Part shown: piece by piece, positions 1 through 8,900 of the stretch
Layout of the letters: each line of letters begins with the position of its first letter
Numbering within the stretch: position 1 is the stretch's first letter
Assembly: GCF_000710345.2 (NCBI RefSeq)
Contig: NZ_KL537414.1
Coordinates: forward strand, 293,184 to 357,183
Length of the DNA: 64,000 nucleotides
Source: Curtobacterium sp. S6
Lineage (GTDB): Bacteria > Actinomycetota > Actinomycetes > Actinomycetales > Micrococcaceae
Reading direction: 5' to 3'
Notes under the pieces: model-generated
The model's database searches: none
Told to the model about the DNA's origin: nothing
The model's input: only the letters and a program-made list of their open reading frames with translations
Program-made: the position numbers and the translations under genes

Positions 1-637
1 ACCTCCCCGTGGTCGTGCCGGAAGGCGGCAGATACAACCAGTGGGGCCGCGTGCGGTCGCCGTCGCGTGCGGTCAGGCGGCGCGCCTCACGCCGGACCTG
101 ACCGGCTAAGGGCCGGCGGGAGTGGTCGCACCATTCGGGTTGGGGAGAGGCCTGCGGGCCGTGGAGCAGCGACAGCCCCTTGTCACCCGAGCGGACCAGG
201 GGCGGGGTGGGATTGAAGGGGTCGAGAAATCGGTCGTAGGCATCGAACCGCGGCGGCCCCGGACGCGGTGATTCGCCCGGGCCCAGCGGGGTGAATCCGT
301 AGCTGACGCTCAGATCAGGGTCGAGGTCGAGGGTTCGCACCCAGATGTCCGTGCCCGGGACGTGGCGCATGTACCCGTTCTCGTAGCGGTGTTTATCGGT
401 GACCCGGTTCATGGACAGATGCACCGCGGTGGACCCGTCCGATCGGTCCCGGGCGTGGGGCCCCCGCCACACGAAGGTCGTGGATCGAGGATCGCGGCCC
501 CTGAGGGGAGTCCCGCTCTCGGCGACGGACCTCCAGAATTCTTCGGTTTCCCCGGGCCCGGCCTGGGACAAAGCGCTCGCGATGGAGCGTTCGTCGGTCC
601 ACGCGCCGTCCCGACGAGCAGGGGGGATGGTGTTCAT
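1..637 (-). CDS. fes: Fes/IroD-type enterochelin esterase, N-terminal part
   Basis: The ATG at 637 follows AAGGA by 8 nt, and the frame stays open to the left edge (212 codons), so the 3' part is outside the window. The visible residues match the N-terminal domain of enterochelin esterases: a TTFVWRG strand near residue 53, DKHR near 81, RHVPGTDIW near 91, a YGF strand near 113 and DPFNP near 139. In the family this domain precedes an alpha/beta-hydrolase domain that cuts the trilactone of ferric enterobactin in the cytoplasm to release iron. The catalytic serine domain would lie beyond base 1 and cannot be checked. The gene is divergent from the siderophore transporter at 917, which supports a role in iron release from the siderophore made here. 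It could be another esterase sharing this domain. Confidence 0.72.
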   Translation of the reverse strand, partial: MNTIPPARRDGAWTDERSIASALSQAGPGETEEFWRSVAESGTPLRGRDPRSTTFVWRGPHARDRSDGSTAVHLSMNRVTDKHRYENGYMRHVPGTDIWVRTLDLDPDLSVSYGFTPLGPGESPRPGPPRFDAYDRFLDPFNPTPPLVRSGDKGLSLLHGPQASPQPEWCDHSRRPLAGQVRREARRLTARDGDRTRPHWLYLPPSGTTTGR

Positions 638-701
638 GGGGAGGATCCTTGTCCTGGTCACGGCATCGTGTCGACCACCCGAGGCGCCCCACGAATTACG
701 C

Positions 702-720
702 TACAAAAAACTAACCGAAT
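702..720 (-). promoter_or_regulatory. Possible IdeR/DtxR half-site before the esterase gene
   Basis: Read on the minus strand, the site begins TTCGGTTAG, like the left half of the actinobacterial iron-box consensus TTAGGTTAGGCTAACCTAA. The right half is not conserved. It lies about 65-80 nt upstream of the esterase start, inside the 279-nt divergent intergenic region 638-916. Iron repression is inferred from this half-site and the gene content. Confidence 0.35.
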
Positions 721-822
721 ATCCCGGGCCCTTCAAGTCCGAACAACGCGTCCGGGCGCAATTCCCGTCATCAAGCGTCGTCGTGCCGGAAGGTTCAGAT
801 ATCGTGGACATTCGACCAAGGC

Positions 823-841
823 TTTGGTTAGCCTTCTCAAA
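823..841 (+). promoter_or_regulatory. Possible IdeR/DtxR iron box before the transporter operon
   Basis: TTTGGTTAGCCTTCTCAAA shares the GGTTAG core and about half of the remaining positions with the actinobacterial iron box TTAGGTTAGGCTAACCTAA. It lies 75 nt before the start codon at 917, a reasonable place for an operator. The second half-site is poor, so the call rests on the core and on context. Confidence 0.42.
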
Positions 842-916
842 GGTGTGAGCGAGGGTGACTTGCCACGCCGTCATTCGCCCCCCCGAAAAGGCCGTCCGGC
901 CAAGAAATGAGGAACC

Positions 917-2011
917 ATGTCCAGCAAGCTCGCGAACCCCTCGTCCGATCGCGGCCGCGTCGGGATGCGAGGCCTGCGGGCCTCGGGTGCCGCCGCGGCC
1001 CTGAGCGTGGGATTGCTCGTGATGACCGGGTGTGGTTCCTCGGATTCGGCCGCGTCTTCGTCGAGCTCGGCGTCCTCCTCGGCGGGCGGCGAGCACAGCG
1101 AGGACCTGAAGCTGCCCGCGGGGTGGAAGCACGCGGTCGGCACCACCGACTTCCAGGGAATTCACGCGGAGACCAAACTCCCGACCACGGTGACGGACGC
1201 AACCGGAGCCAGCGTGACGGTCACGGACGATTCCAAGATCATTTCCGCCGGTGACGGCATCTCCTCGACCCTCGAGGCGCTGGGCCTGAAGGACAAGATC
1301 TACGCCGCGTCGAAGGACAGCACCTCCCCGGCCGGCAAGGACGCCCCCGAACACTTCGAATACACCAAGCAAACCGGGACCGAGGGCCTTCTCGCCCTGG
1401 ACGGAACGCTGTTCATTGGGGATAACACCAAGAGGCACGGTTCGGTGGCACAGCAGTTCCGCGACGCGGGAACGCCGGCCGTGGTCGTGGACGACCAGGC
1501 GACGCAGAGCGAAAAGCTTCAGGCCGTGGCGGATTACGTCGGAGCCCACGACGCCGGAGTGAAGCTCGTCGACTCCGTGGAAAAAGACATGGCCAAGGCC
1601 AAGGACACCGTGAAGGACCACGGCCTGCAGGGCCATAGCGTCATTCAGATCACCGCGACGGGAGCGGGCGGGGCCAATTCCGTCGCCGGAACCGGAACCC
1701 CCGGAACGGAAATGATCGAGAGCCTCGGCATGACATCGGTGGGTGCCGAGAGCGGGCTTCGCGGTCTGTCGAGGGAATTCAGCAACGAAGGAATCCTGGC
1801 CTCGGATCCGGACGTCATCGTCATGGCCGAGTCCGACTACCAGAAGTGGGGCGGAGAAGACGGCGTGTGGGAGGCCTTCCCGACGTTGAAGGAGACCAAG
1901 GCCGGAAAGGCGGGAAAGATCATCGTCATGCCCGACGCCCAGATCCGGTACTCGAGCCCGGAGATCGGCGCCGGCGCGCAGGCCCTGGCCCGGGCGATCT
2001 CGGAGAACTGA
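917..2011 (+). CDS. Iron-siderophore/heme ABC transporter substrate-binding lipoprotein
   Basis: This 364-residue protein is the likely membrane-anchored binding protein of the ABC transporter encoded by the next two genes. A basic N-terminus and hydrophobic stretch (about residues 18-37) end in MTGC, a lipobox-like sequence with Cys39 as the probable lipidated residue. A low-complexity Ser/Ala linker follows. The body has the periplasmic-binding fold seen in FepB, BtuF and HmuT proteins, including a LDGTLFIGD strand and a RDAGTPAVVVDD strand. By eye these strands look most like HmuT-type heme-binding proteins, but the operon is for a catecholate siderophore, so the ligand is uncertain. The start at 917 has a GAGGA ribosome-binding site. 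The permease gene begins 6 nt after the stop. Confidence 0.85.
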   Translation: MSSKLANPSSDRGRVGMRGLRASGAAAALSVGLLVMTGCGSSDSAASSSSSASSSAGGEHSEDLKLPAGWKHAVGTTDFQGIHAETKLPTTVTDATGASVTVTDDSKIISAGDGISSTLEALGLKDKIYAASKDSTSPAGKDAPEHFEYTKQTGTEGLLALDGTLFIGDNTKRHGSVAQQFRDAGTPAVVVDDQATQSEKLQAVADYVGAHDAGVKLVDSVEKDMAKAKDTVKDHGLQGHSVIQITATGAGGANSVAGTGTPGTEMIESLGMTSVGAESGLRGLSREFSNEGILASDPDVIVMAESDYQKWGGEDGVWEAFPTLKETKAGKAGKIIVMPDAQIRYSSPEIGAGAQALARAISEN

Positions 2012-2017
2012 TCGCAG

Positions 2018-3079
2018 ATGAGTTCCGTCCGTTCCTCCGCCGTCGCCGAGGAAGTCCGCCGCCTTCCCCTGCCCGTCACCCTGATCGTGGGGTTGGTGGT
2101 CTTGGCGGGGCTCGTGGTGGTCGCGATATCCGTCGGGCCCCTCCGGGTTCCGCTGGGGGAGGTGTGGCACATCCTGATGTCGCCGCCGATCCTCGGCGGG
2201 GACGACTCCATCAGCCAGCGGGACGCCTCCGTCGTGTGGAAGCTGCGGGTTCCCCGGACCCTCTTGGCGGTCGTCGTCGGGGCCTCCCTCGCCGTCGCGG
2301 GGGCCTCTCTGCAGAGCCTCTTCAATAACCCGCTGGCGGATCCCGGAATCGTGGGGGTCACCAGCGGCGCCTCGGTGGGAGCGGTCGGGGCCATCGTGCT
2401 CGCCGGCGGATTCGCGACCCAGTGGGTCGTGCCGCTCGGGGCCTTCGTCGCGGGGCTCGGGGTGACCGGGCTGATTTACGTCCTGGCCCGACCGGGCCGG
2501 ACCACCGGGACCGCGCGCATGTTGCTGGTCGGCATCGCGGTGGGGTCCGCCTGCCAGGCCCTCGTGGGGTTCTTCACCTATATCGCCGACGACTCCCAGC
2601 TTCAGACGCTGGTGTTCTGGCAGATGGGTTCGCTCGGGCGCGCGGATTGGCCGCAGCTGATCGGAGTCGCACCGATTTTCGTCGTCGGGATGCTCTTGGT
2701 GCTTCGGCTGTCCACGACGTTGGACGTCCTGACCCTTGGCGAGCGCCAAGCGCAGCATTTGGGCCTGAACGTCGCCGTCAGCCGGCTCCTCATCGTGGCC
2801 ACCACGGCCCTGTTGACGGCGGCGGCGGTGGCCTTCGCCGGGTCCATCGGATTCGTGGGGTTGGTGGTTCCGCACATCATGCGTTTCGTGGTGGGCCCGG
2901 GGCACAAGGCGTTGCTTCCGGCCTCGGCCGTCGCGGGTGCGATCCTCGTGGTCGCGGCCGACGCGGCCGCGCGGACCATTAACCCGCCGACCGAGATTCC
3001 GATCGGGCTGTTCACCGCGGCGGTCGGAGCGCCGTTCTTCCTGTTCCTGATCCTGCGCGAGAAGAGGAGGATCGCATGA
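2018..3079 (+). CDS. FecCD/BtuC-type iron ABC transporter permease
   Basis: This 353-residue, strongly hydrophobic protein should form the homodimeric membrane channel of the importer, with about ten membrane helices as in BtuC and HmuU. The family hallmark near residue 75 is clear: a RVPRTLLAVVVGASLA segment followed by GASLQSLFNNPLADPGIVG, the region that contacts the ATPase. A second conserved segment near the C-terminus (GFVGLVVPHIMRFVVG) is also typical. The gene starts 6 nt after the lipoprotein gene and overlaps the ATPase gene by four bases (ATGA), so the three are probably translated together. Confidence 0.92.
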   Translation: MSSVRSSAVAEEVRRLPLPVTLIVGLVVLAGLVVVAISVGPLRVPLGEVWHILMSPPILGGDDSISQRDASVVWKLRVPRTLLAVVVGASLAVAGASLQSLFNNPLADPGIVGVTSGASVGAVGAIVLAGGFATQWVVPLGAFVAGLGVTGLIYVLARPGRTTGTARMLLVGIAVGSACQALVGFFTYIADDSQLQTLVFWQMGSLGRADWPQLIGVAPIFVVGMLLVLRLSTTLDVLTLGERQAQHLGLNVAVSRLLIVATTALLTAAAVAFAGSIGFVGLVVPHIMRFVVGPGHKALLPASAVAGAILVVAADAAARTINPPTEIPIGLFTAAVGAPFFLFLILREKRRIA

Positions 3080-3834
3080 TCCGGGTCGACTCGGTCAGCT
3101 ACCGCATCGGGAAGAAGACCCTGGTGGATGGCGTCAGCTTCGAGATTTCGCCGGGGACCTTCACCGCGATCATCGGGCCCAATGGGGCCGGTAAATCCAC
3201 GATGCTCGGGCTCCTGTCCGGGGATCACCAACCCAGCGACGGCACGGTCTTTCTGCGCGACCGTGCGGCGGGCCGTTGGCGGCCCCTCGAGTTGGCCCGG
3301 GAGCGGGCCGTCATGTTGCAGCAGCAGACCACGCACTTTTCCTTCAGCGTCCACGAGGCGGTCGAGATGGGCCGCTTACCCCACGACGTCGACCGCGAAC
3401 GGGACCGCCGGGTGGTCGACGAGGCCCTCGAGGATTCCGGCCTCACTCCGCTCAGGAAGCGTGACGTCACGACGCTTTCCGGAGGCGAGGGGGCCCGCGT
3501 CGGGTACGCGAGGGCGACCGCCCAGGAAACCCCGATTCTGCTCCTGGACGAGCCGACGGCCGCCCTGGACCTTCACCACCAGGAAAAACTCCTGCGCTCG
3601 GCCAAGAAGCGGGCCGAGGACGGGGCCGCCGTGGTCGTCGTTCTTCACGACCTCAACCACGCCTCGCGCTACGCCGACCGGATCCTGATGTTCGACGGCG
3701 GCCGCCTGGTCGCCGACGGCCCGCCGGGGCACGTGCTGACCCCGGAGCGCATCGACGACGTGTACCACCAGCCCGTGTGCCGGCTGACGCACCCGCAGAC
3801 CGGGGACCCGGTGCTGATACCGATGCACGACTGA
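3076..3834 (+). CDS. Iron/heme ABC transporter ATP-binding protein (HmuV/FepC type)
   Basis: This 252-residue ATPase should drive import by the preceding permease. Walker A (GPNGAGKST) is at residues 34-42, the Q-loop at about 82-84 (QQQ), the signature LSGGE at 134-138, Walker B (ILLLDEP) at 154-160 and the switch His at 191. The spacing and the C-terminal VCRLTHPQTGDPVLIP segment resemble HmuV heme-import ATPases more than FepC. The residue after LSGGE is Gly, where family members usually have Gln; whether this matters is unknown. The start codon overlaps the permease stop. The next gene begins after 76 nt in which I see no terminator, so transcription may continue into the biosynthetic genes. 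Confidence 0.92.
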   Translation: MIRVDSVSYRIGKKTLVDGVSFEISPGTFTAIIGPNGAGKSTMLGLLSGDHQPSDGTVFLRDRAAGRWRPLELARERAVMLQQQTTHFSFSVHEAVEMGRLPHDVDRERDRRVVDEALEDSGLTPLRKRDVTTLSGGEGARVGYARATAQETPILLLDEPTAALDLHHQEKLLRSAKKRAEDGAAVVVVLHDLNHASRYADRILMFDGGRLVADGPPGHVLTPERIDDVYHQPVCRLTHPQTGDPVLIPMHD

Positions 3835-3910
3835 TCTCCCGCGAACCACGACGGATGAGGGGACGCTCCCGGGGCGCCCCCACGCTTGCTACGACGAAAG
3901 AAGCTCACCG

Positions 3911-5653
3911 ATGATCACGAGTTCAGGGCACAACCGGAGCGACCTGGCCGATTTCCCTGGAATGCCCGAAGAATGGGCGGAAAAATACCGCCGCGCGGGC
4001 TACTGGATCGACGAGACGATTCAGGAATTCCTCCTGGACCGTCTTCGGCGACATGCCGACCGCACGGCGGTGGTGGGCCTGAGCGCCCGCGAGATCGACG
4101 CTGGGCACGCCCGGACCGTCCGATGGACCTACGGCCGGTTGGAGACCGAGGCGAGGTCCGCGGCCGCGATGCTCGAGGCGGAGGGCGTCCGGGCGGGGCA
4201 CAGGGTTCTGCTCCAGCTGCCGAATACCGTGGAATATATGGCCTACATGGTGGGCACTTTTCTGCTCGGTGCCCTCCCGGTCTTCGCTCTGCCCAAGCAT
4301 CGAGCCCGGGACCTGGGCCACTTCGCGCGGAGAACCGACGCCGCGGCGCACGTCGTGTGCCAGGGCGCCGAGGGCGGCGATTACCTCGCGGCATACCGGC
4401 GGTACGCCGCGGAGATGACGGCGGAGGGCCTGGAACCGCCCGTGTTGATCGACGCGAGCGGCCGGATCGAGGCATCGTTGCCCGGCGTCGTCGTGGCCCC
4501 GGACACGGTGAAGCCCCTGGTCACGTTGCCGGCGCCGCTCCGCAACAGGGGAGCCGAACGCCTCAGCGAAAACGTCGCCTTCCTGCAACTGTCCGGGGGA
4601 ACCACCGGGTTGTCGAAATTGATTCCTCGGACGCACGCCGACTACCTGTATTCGGTCCGCGAATCGACCAGGATCTGCGGGCTGGACGAGCGAAGCGTGA
4701 TGCTGGCCGTGCTCCCGGCCGCCCACAACTTCACGATGAGCTCGCCCGGAATCCTCGGAGTGGTCGATGCCGGGGCCACGCTCGTCCTCGCGGCGGATGC
4801 CAGCCCGCAGACCTCCTTCCGGCTGATCGAGGCCGAGGGCGTGACCGTGACGTCCCTCGTCCCGCCGCTTCTCCAGGCCTGGATCCTCTCGGCCGAACGC
4901 CGTCGCCCGAACCTCGGGACCTTGGAGAAAATCCAGGTGGGTGGCGCAAAACTCGCCCCCAGCATCGCCGCCAGGGTGAACCGGGTGCTCGGGGCACGGC
5001 TCCAGCAGGTTTTCGGGATGGCCGAGGGGCTGGTCAACTACACGCGGGACGACGACGCCGAGGATCTCGTGATCCATACCCAGGGCCGTCCGATCAGCCC
5101 CGACGACGAAATCATGATCCTGGACGACCAGGACACGCCGGTGCCCGACGGGGTCGCGGGGCACCTGGTGACCCGCGGTCCCTATACGATCCGGGGATAT
5201 TACCTGGAGGAGCACGCCAACCGCCTCGATTTCACCGACGACGGTTTCTACCGGACGGGCGATATCGTCCGGAGGCACCCCTCCGGCCACCTCGAGGTCA
5301 CGGGCCGGGCGAAGGACCAGATCAACCGGGCGGGCGAGAAAATCGCGGTGGACGAGATCGAGAACCTGGCGCTCACGGCCGAGGGCGTCGCCGACGCCGT
5401 GGTGGTCGGCATCCCGGATGACGCCGTGGGGGAGAGGGTCGGTCTCGTCGTTCTTCCCCACTCCGGCCACTCGTTCGGGCCGGATCCCCGGGCGCATTTC
5501 CGCGAATTCTTCCGACGGCGCGGGGTCTCGGAATTCAAGATTCCCGAGCGGGTCGAGGTCCGAGACAGCCTGCCGACCACGAGTGTCGGAAAGATCTCTC
5601 GACGTCACCTGCGCGCCGCACTTGCCCGGGAGATGACGGCGGCCCGCGCCTGA
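3911..5653 (+). CDS. 2,3-dihydroxybenzoate-AMP ligase (EntE/DhbE type)
   Basis: This 580-residue enzyme should adenylate 2,3-dihydroxybenzoate (DHB) and load it onto the aryl carrier protein encoded just downstream. The opening (FPGMPEEWAEKYRRAGYW) and the ATP loop LSGGTTGLSK at 227-236 match EntE and DhbE closely. In the acid pocket, the AHNFTMSSPG segment gives Asn273 and Ser278, the pair that in DhbE contacts DHB; salicylate-activating relatives differ at the Ser position. VFGMAEGLVNYTR near residue 370 is also conserved, and the C-terminal catalytic lysine region (TSVGKISRR) is intact. The length fits stand-alone aryl acid ligases, slightly on the long side. DHB rather than salicylate is therefore favoured, though not proved. 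Confidence 0.93.
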   Translation: MITSSGHNRSDLADFPGMPEEWAEKYRRAGYWIDETIQEFLLDRLRRHADRTAVVGLSAREIDAGHARTVRWTYGRLETEARSAAAMLEAEGVRAGHRVLLQLPNTVEYMAYMVGTFLLGALPVFALPKHRARDLGHFARRTDAAAHVVCQGAEGGDYLAAYRRYAAEMTAEGLEPPVLIDASGRIEASLPGVVVAPDTVKPLVTLPAPLRNRGAERLSENVAFLQLSGGTTGLSKLIPRTHADYLYSVRESTRICGLDERSVMLAVLPAAHNFTMSSPGILGVVDAGATLVLAADASPQTSFRLIEAEGVTVTSLVPPLLQAWILSAERRRPNLGTLEKIQVGGAKLAPSIAARVNRVLGARLQQVFGMAEGLVNYTRDDDAEDLVIHTQGRPISPDDEIMILDDQDTPVPDGVAGHLVTRGPYTIRGYYLEEHANRLDFTDDGFYRTGDIVRRHPSGHLEVTGRAKDQINRAGEKIAVDEIENLALTAEGVADAVVVGIPDDAVGERVGLVVLPHSGHSFGPDPRAHFREFFRRRGVSEFKIPERVEVRDSLPTTSVGKISRRHLRAALAREMTAARA

Positions 5654-5690
5654 TGCCCGGAAGATTTCGAGAATAATCCAAGGAGAACTC

Positions 5691-5924
5691 ATGATTGACG
5701 ACACGACTCTCAAAAACATCCTCGCCCCTCACCTGGGGGAAGACGGCGCGCTGGAGGCCGCCTTCGCCGATCCGGACGCCGACCTCGTCGAGCTCGGCCT
5801 GGATTCCCTGTCGTCCTTCGCCCTGATCGACGACCTTCAGGAGCACGGGGTCACGGTGGAATTCACCGAACTGATCTCGACGCCGACCCTGAATTTTCTG
5901 CGCGAGGCTTCCGAACGCGCATGA
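5691..5924 (+). CDS. Stand-alone aryl carrier protein
   Basis: This 77-residue acidic protein has the carrier-protein motif LGLDSL, with Ser39 as the expected phosphopantetheine attachment site. Its place between the DHB-AMP ligase and the NRPS indicates that it carries the DHB acyl group to the condensation domain. In E. coli and Bacillus this domain is fused to isochorismatase (EntB, DhbB); here it is free, so isochorismatase must be encoded elsewhere or be absent. An AAGGAG ribosome-binding site precedes the ATG. The stop overlaps the NRPS start by four bases (ATGA), suggesting coupled translation. Confidence 0.88.
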   Translation: MIDDTTLKNILAPHLGEDGALEAAFADPDADLVELGLDSLSSFALIDDLQEHGVTVEFTELISTPTLNFLREASERA

Positions 5925-8900
5925 CGGCCTCGCACCACGAATTCTCCGCCTGGTGCCCGCTGACCGCCGCGGCCCGGGAAATAGCCCTGGCTCATCACCT
6001 CGATCCGGACAACCCGTGCTTCAACACCGCCGAGTGCGTCGAGCTGGACGGACACGTCGACGTCGAGGCTCTGCGGGATGCCCTGCGCCTCGCGTACACG
6101 GAGCATCCCACGTTGAGGGCCGAGGTTGCCCGGGGCGGAGCCGGATTTTCCTGGCGGTCCGTGGAGCCTTCGAGGTTCCTCGACCGTATCGAGATTCTGC
6201 CCCGGGTCCGGATCGAGGCGAGCCCGGAGGCCGCACGGAAGGCCGTGCTCGGGTGGTGCTCTGAAGCCGCCGCCCGTCCGCTGGATCCGGCAACCGGCAG
6301 AACGGTCGCCTCGGCGTTGCTCGACTGCGGCGGACGCCTCTGGCTCTACCACTGCGTGCATCACCTGGTCGCGGACGGATTCGCGGTCTTTGAATTCCTC
6401 CGGAGGGTGGGCCAACTCTACGGGCGCCTGGCCTCGGGCCTCCGGATCGTCCCCGAGATCCGGCCGGGTCTGGACGAGCTCGCGGAACAGGATCGGAGGG
6501 ACGCCCCTCAAGCTGCCGCCGATGTGGCCGCCTGGACGGACCGGCTCACCGCCGAGGGAACGGAGGAAGACTACTCCCTGGCCCAACGATCGGCCCCGCC
6601 CTCGCCCGCCGCCCACCGGACCGACCTGGTGATCGACGCCGACCTTCAGAGGCTCTTGGCCGAGGCCGGGAGGTCAAGCGGTGACCGGTGGCCGACCGTC
6701 GTGATCGCCGCGGCGGGCTCGTATCTCGCCCGAGCCCTCGGCAGGCAATCGGCGAGGTTCGGGGTTCCCCAGATGAATCGGGCTCTTCCCGGAGGCCAGC
6801 GCGTCACGGCGAGGGCTGCCTGCACGGCCGTCACCGTCTTGCCCGTGCGGGTCGCGGCGGCCGGCCCGGCGGCCGAGCAACTCGCGGAGGTCAGGCGGCA
6901 GCTGGCCTTCAGCAGGAGGCACGGGCTGGCCCGCCACGAAGATCTGGAGCGCTGGTGCTCGACGGCCCACGGCCGGCTGTTCGGGGCCCAGATTAACGTG
7001 ATTCCTTTCGACGCGGTCGTGCACTTCGGGCAGATCGCGGCGCCCATCCACAACGTCACGGCCGGACCCGTCCCGGACCTGACCGTCTGCGTCAGGGGCC
7101 TGCCCGGCAAGGGCCACCACCTGAGCCTGGAGGTCACCGGAAATCCGGCGCTCTACACGCGAGACGACGTCTCGCGTCATGCGTGCCGACTGCGTCGTTG
7201 GCTCGGCCAGTGGGCCCGGGTGGCCGCCGGGGACGGGGACACCACGAGACTCGATCAGGCGTTGCCGGAAGAGCTCGAAACGCTCCGAGCTTTCAACCGG
7301 ACCCGACGGCACCATCGGCCACGCACCCTGTTCTCCCGATTCGAGGAGCAGAGCCAACGGACCCCGCACCGGACCGCGGTGATCGAAGGCCCGGCCTACG
7401 CGGCGGGTTCGGGCTTCGGCGGTCGCCGGATCACCTACGCGGAGCTGCGCGAGACGGCCCGGGCGGTGGCCGCGAACCTGGAAGCGGCGGGCGTTCGTCC
7501 CGGGCAAACGGTCGCCCTGAGAACCGATCGAGGCCTAGAGCAGTTCGGGCTTCTCTACGGCCTGATGTACGCGGGCGCGGTGTACCTGCCGATCGATCCC
7601 TCCCTGCCCGCCCGCCGCGTCGCGGACATGCTCGAGGACGCCGACGGCGCCTTCCTGATCGAGGGGCCGGGCCTGCCTCGGCTGAGGTTTCCCGCGGGCA
7701 CGGCGAACAGCCTCGTGCGACTGGCCGGGGAGCAGCTCTTGCGGGGATTCGAGGGCGCCTCGGCGCTCGCCGCGGGGCACCGATCGGCCCCCGCCGGGCA
7801 CACGGTCGAGCCGAGGGATCGCGCGTATATTCAGTTCACCTCTGGCTCGACGGGTCGTCCCAAGGCGGTGCCGATCACTCACGAGGCATTGGACCATCGC
7901 TTGCGGTGGCAGCAGCACCTGATGCCCCTGGGCCCGTCGGATCGGGTCGTTCACAAGACCGCGATCTCTTTCGACGTGCACGTGTGGGAGCTTTACTGGC
8001 CGCTCCAAGAAGGCGCGGCGGTCGTGATCGCGGCCCCCGAGGGGCATAAAGACCCGGAGTACCTGGCACGGCTCATGACCCAGGCCGGGGCAACATGCCT
8101 CCACTTCGTCCCGACCATGCTGTCGGCCTTCCTCGCCTCGCCGGCGGCGCGCCGTATCCTGTCCGCCCACACCCACCGCCCCACGTACGTGGTGTGCAGC
8201 GGCGAGGCCCTGACCCGGGATCACGTGCGGGGCGCACGGGAGCTCCTCGGCACGTTTCCGCTGAACCTCTACGGACCCACCGAGGCCACGATCGACGTGA
8301 CCTCGTGGGATACGTCCGCCGACCCCGAGGCCGCGGTCGTGCCGATCGGGCGGCCGGCATGGAACACCCGCTGCCACGTCGTGGACCGCGCGGGCCATCT
8401 CTGCCCACCCGGGATCCCCGGGGAGCTGTGCCTGTCCGGGACCCAGATCATGGAGGGATACCTCAACCGGCCGGACGCCGACGCCGCGGCCTTCGAGATG
8501 CTCCGATACGGAACGGGGGAGACCGCCACGAAGGTCTACTGCACCGGGGACCTCGCCGTCTGGAGACAAGACGGAGTGCTCGAGTATCGCGGCCGCCTCG
8601 ATCACCAGGTCAAGATCCGGGGCCAAAGGCTGGAACTCGGAGAGGTCGAGTCCGTCCTGGCCGACGCCCCCGGGGTTGGGGCCGCGGCGGTCCTGGTTCA
8701 CGGCTCCGGCGGGCAGCAGATTCTCGTGGCTTATCTGCAGGGAGACGGTCGAGACCCGGAGGTTCTCCTTGACGGCGCCCGGCGTCACGCCGAGGCGAGG
8801 CTGCCGACCTACATGATTCCGAGCCTCTGGGACGCCGTCGAGGACATGCCCGTCACGACCAACGGGAAGACCGATCGGAGGGCGCTCGCGTCGAGGCCGG

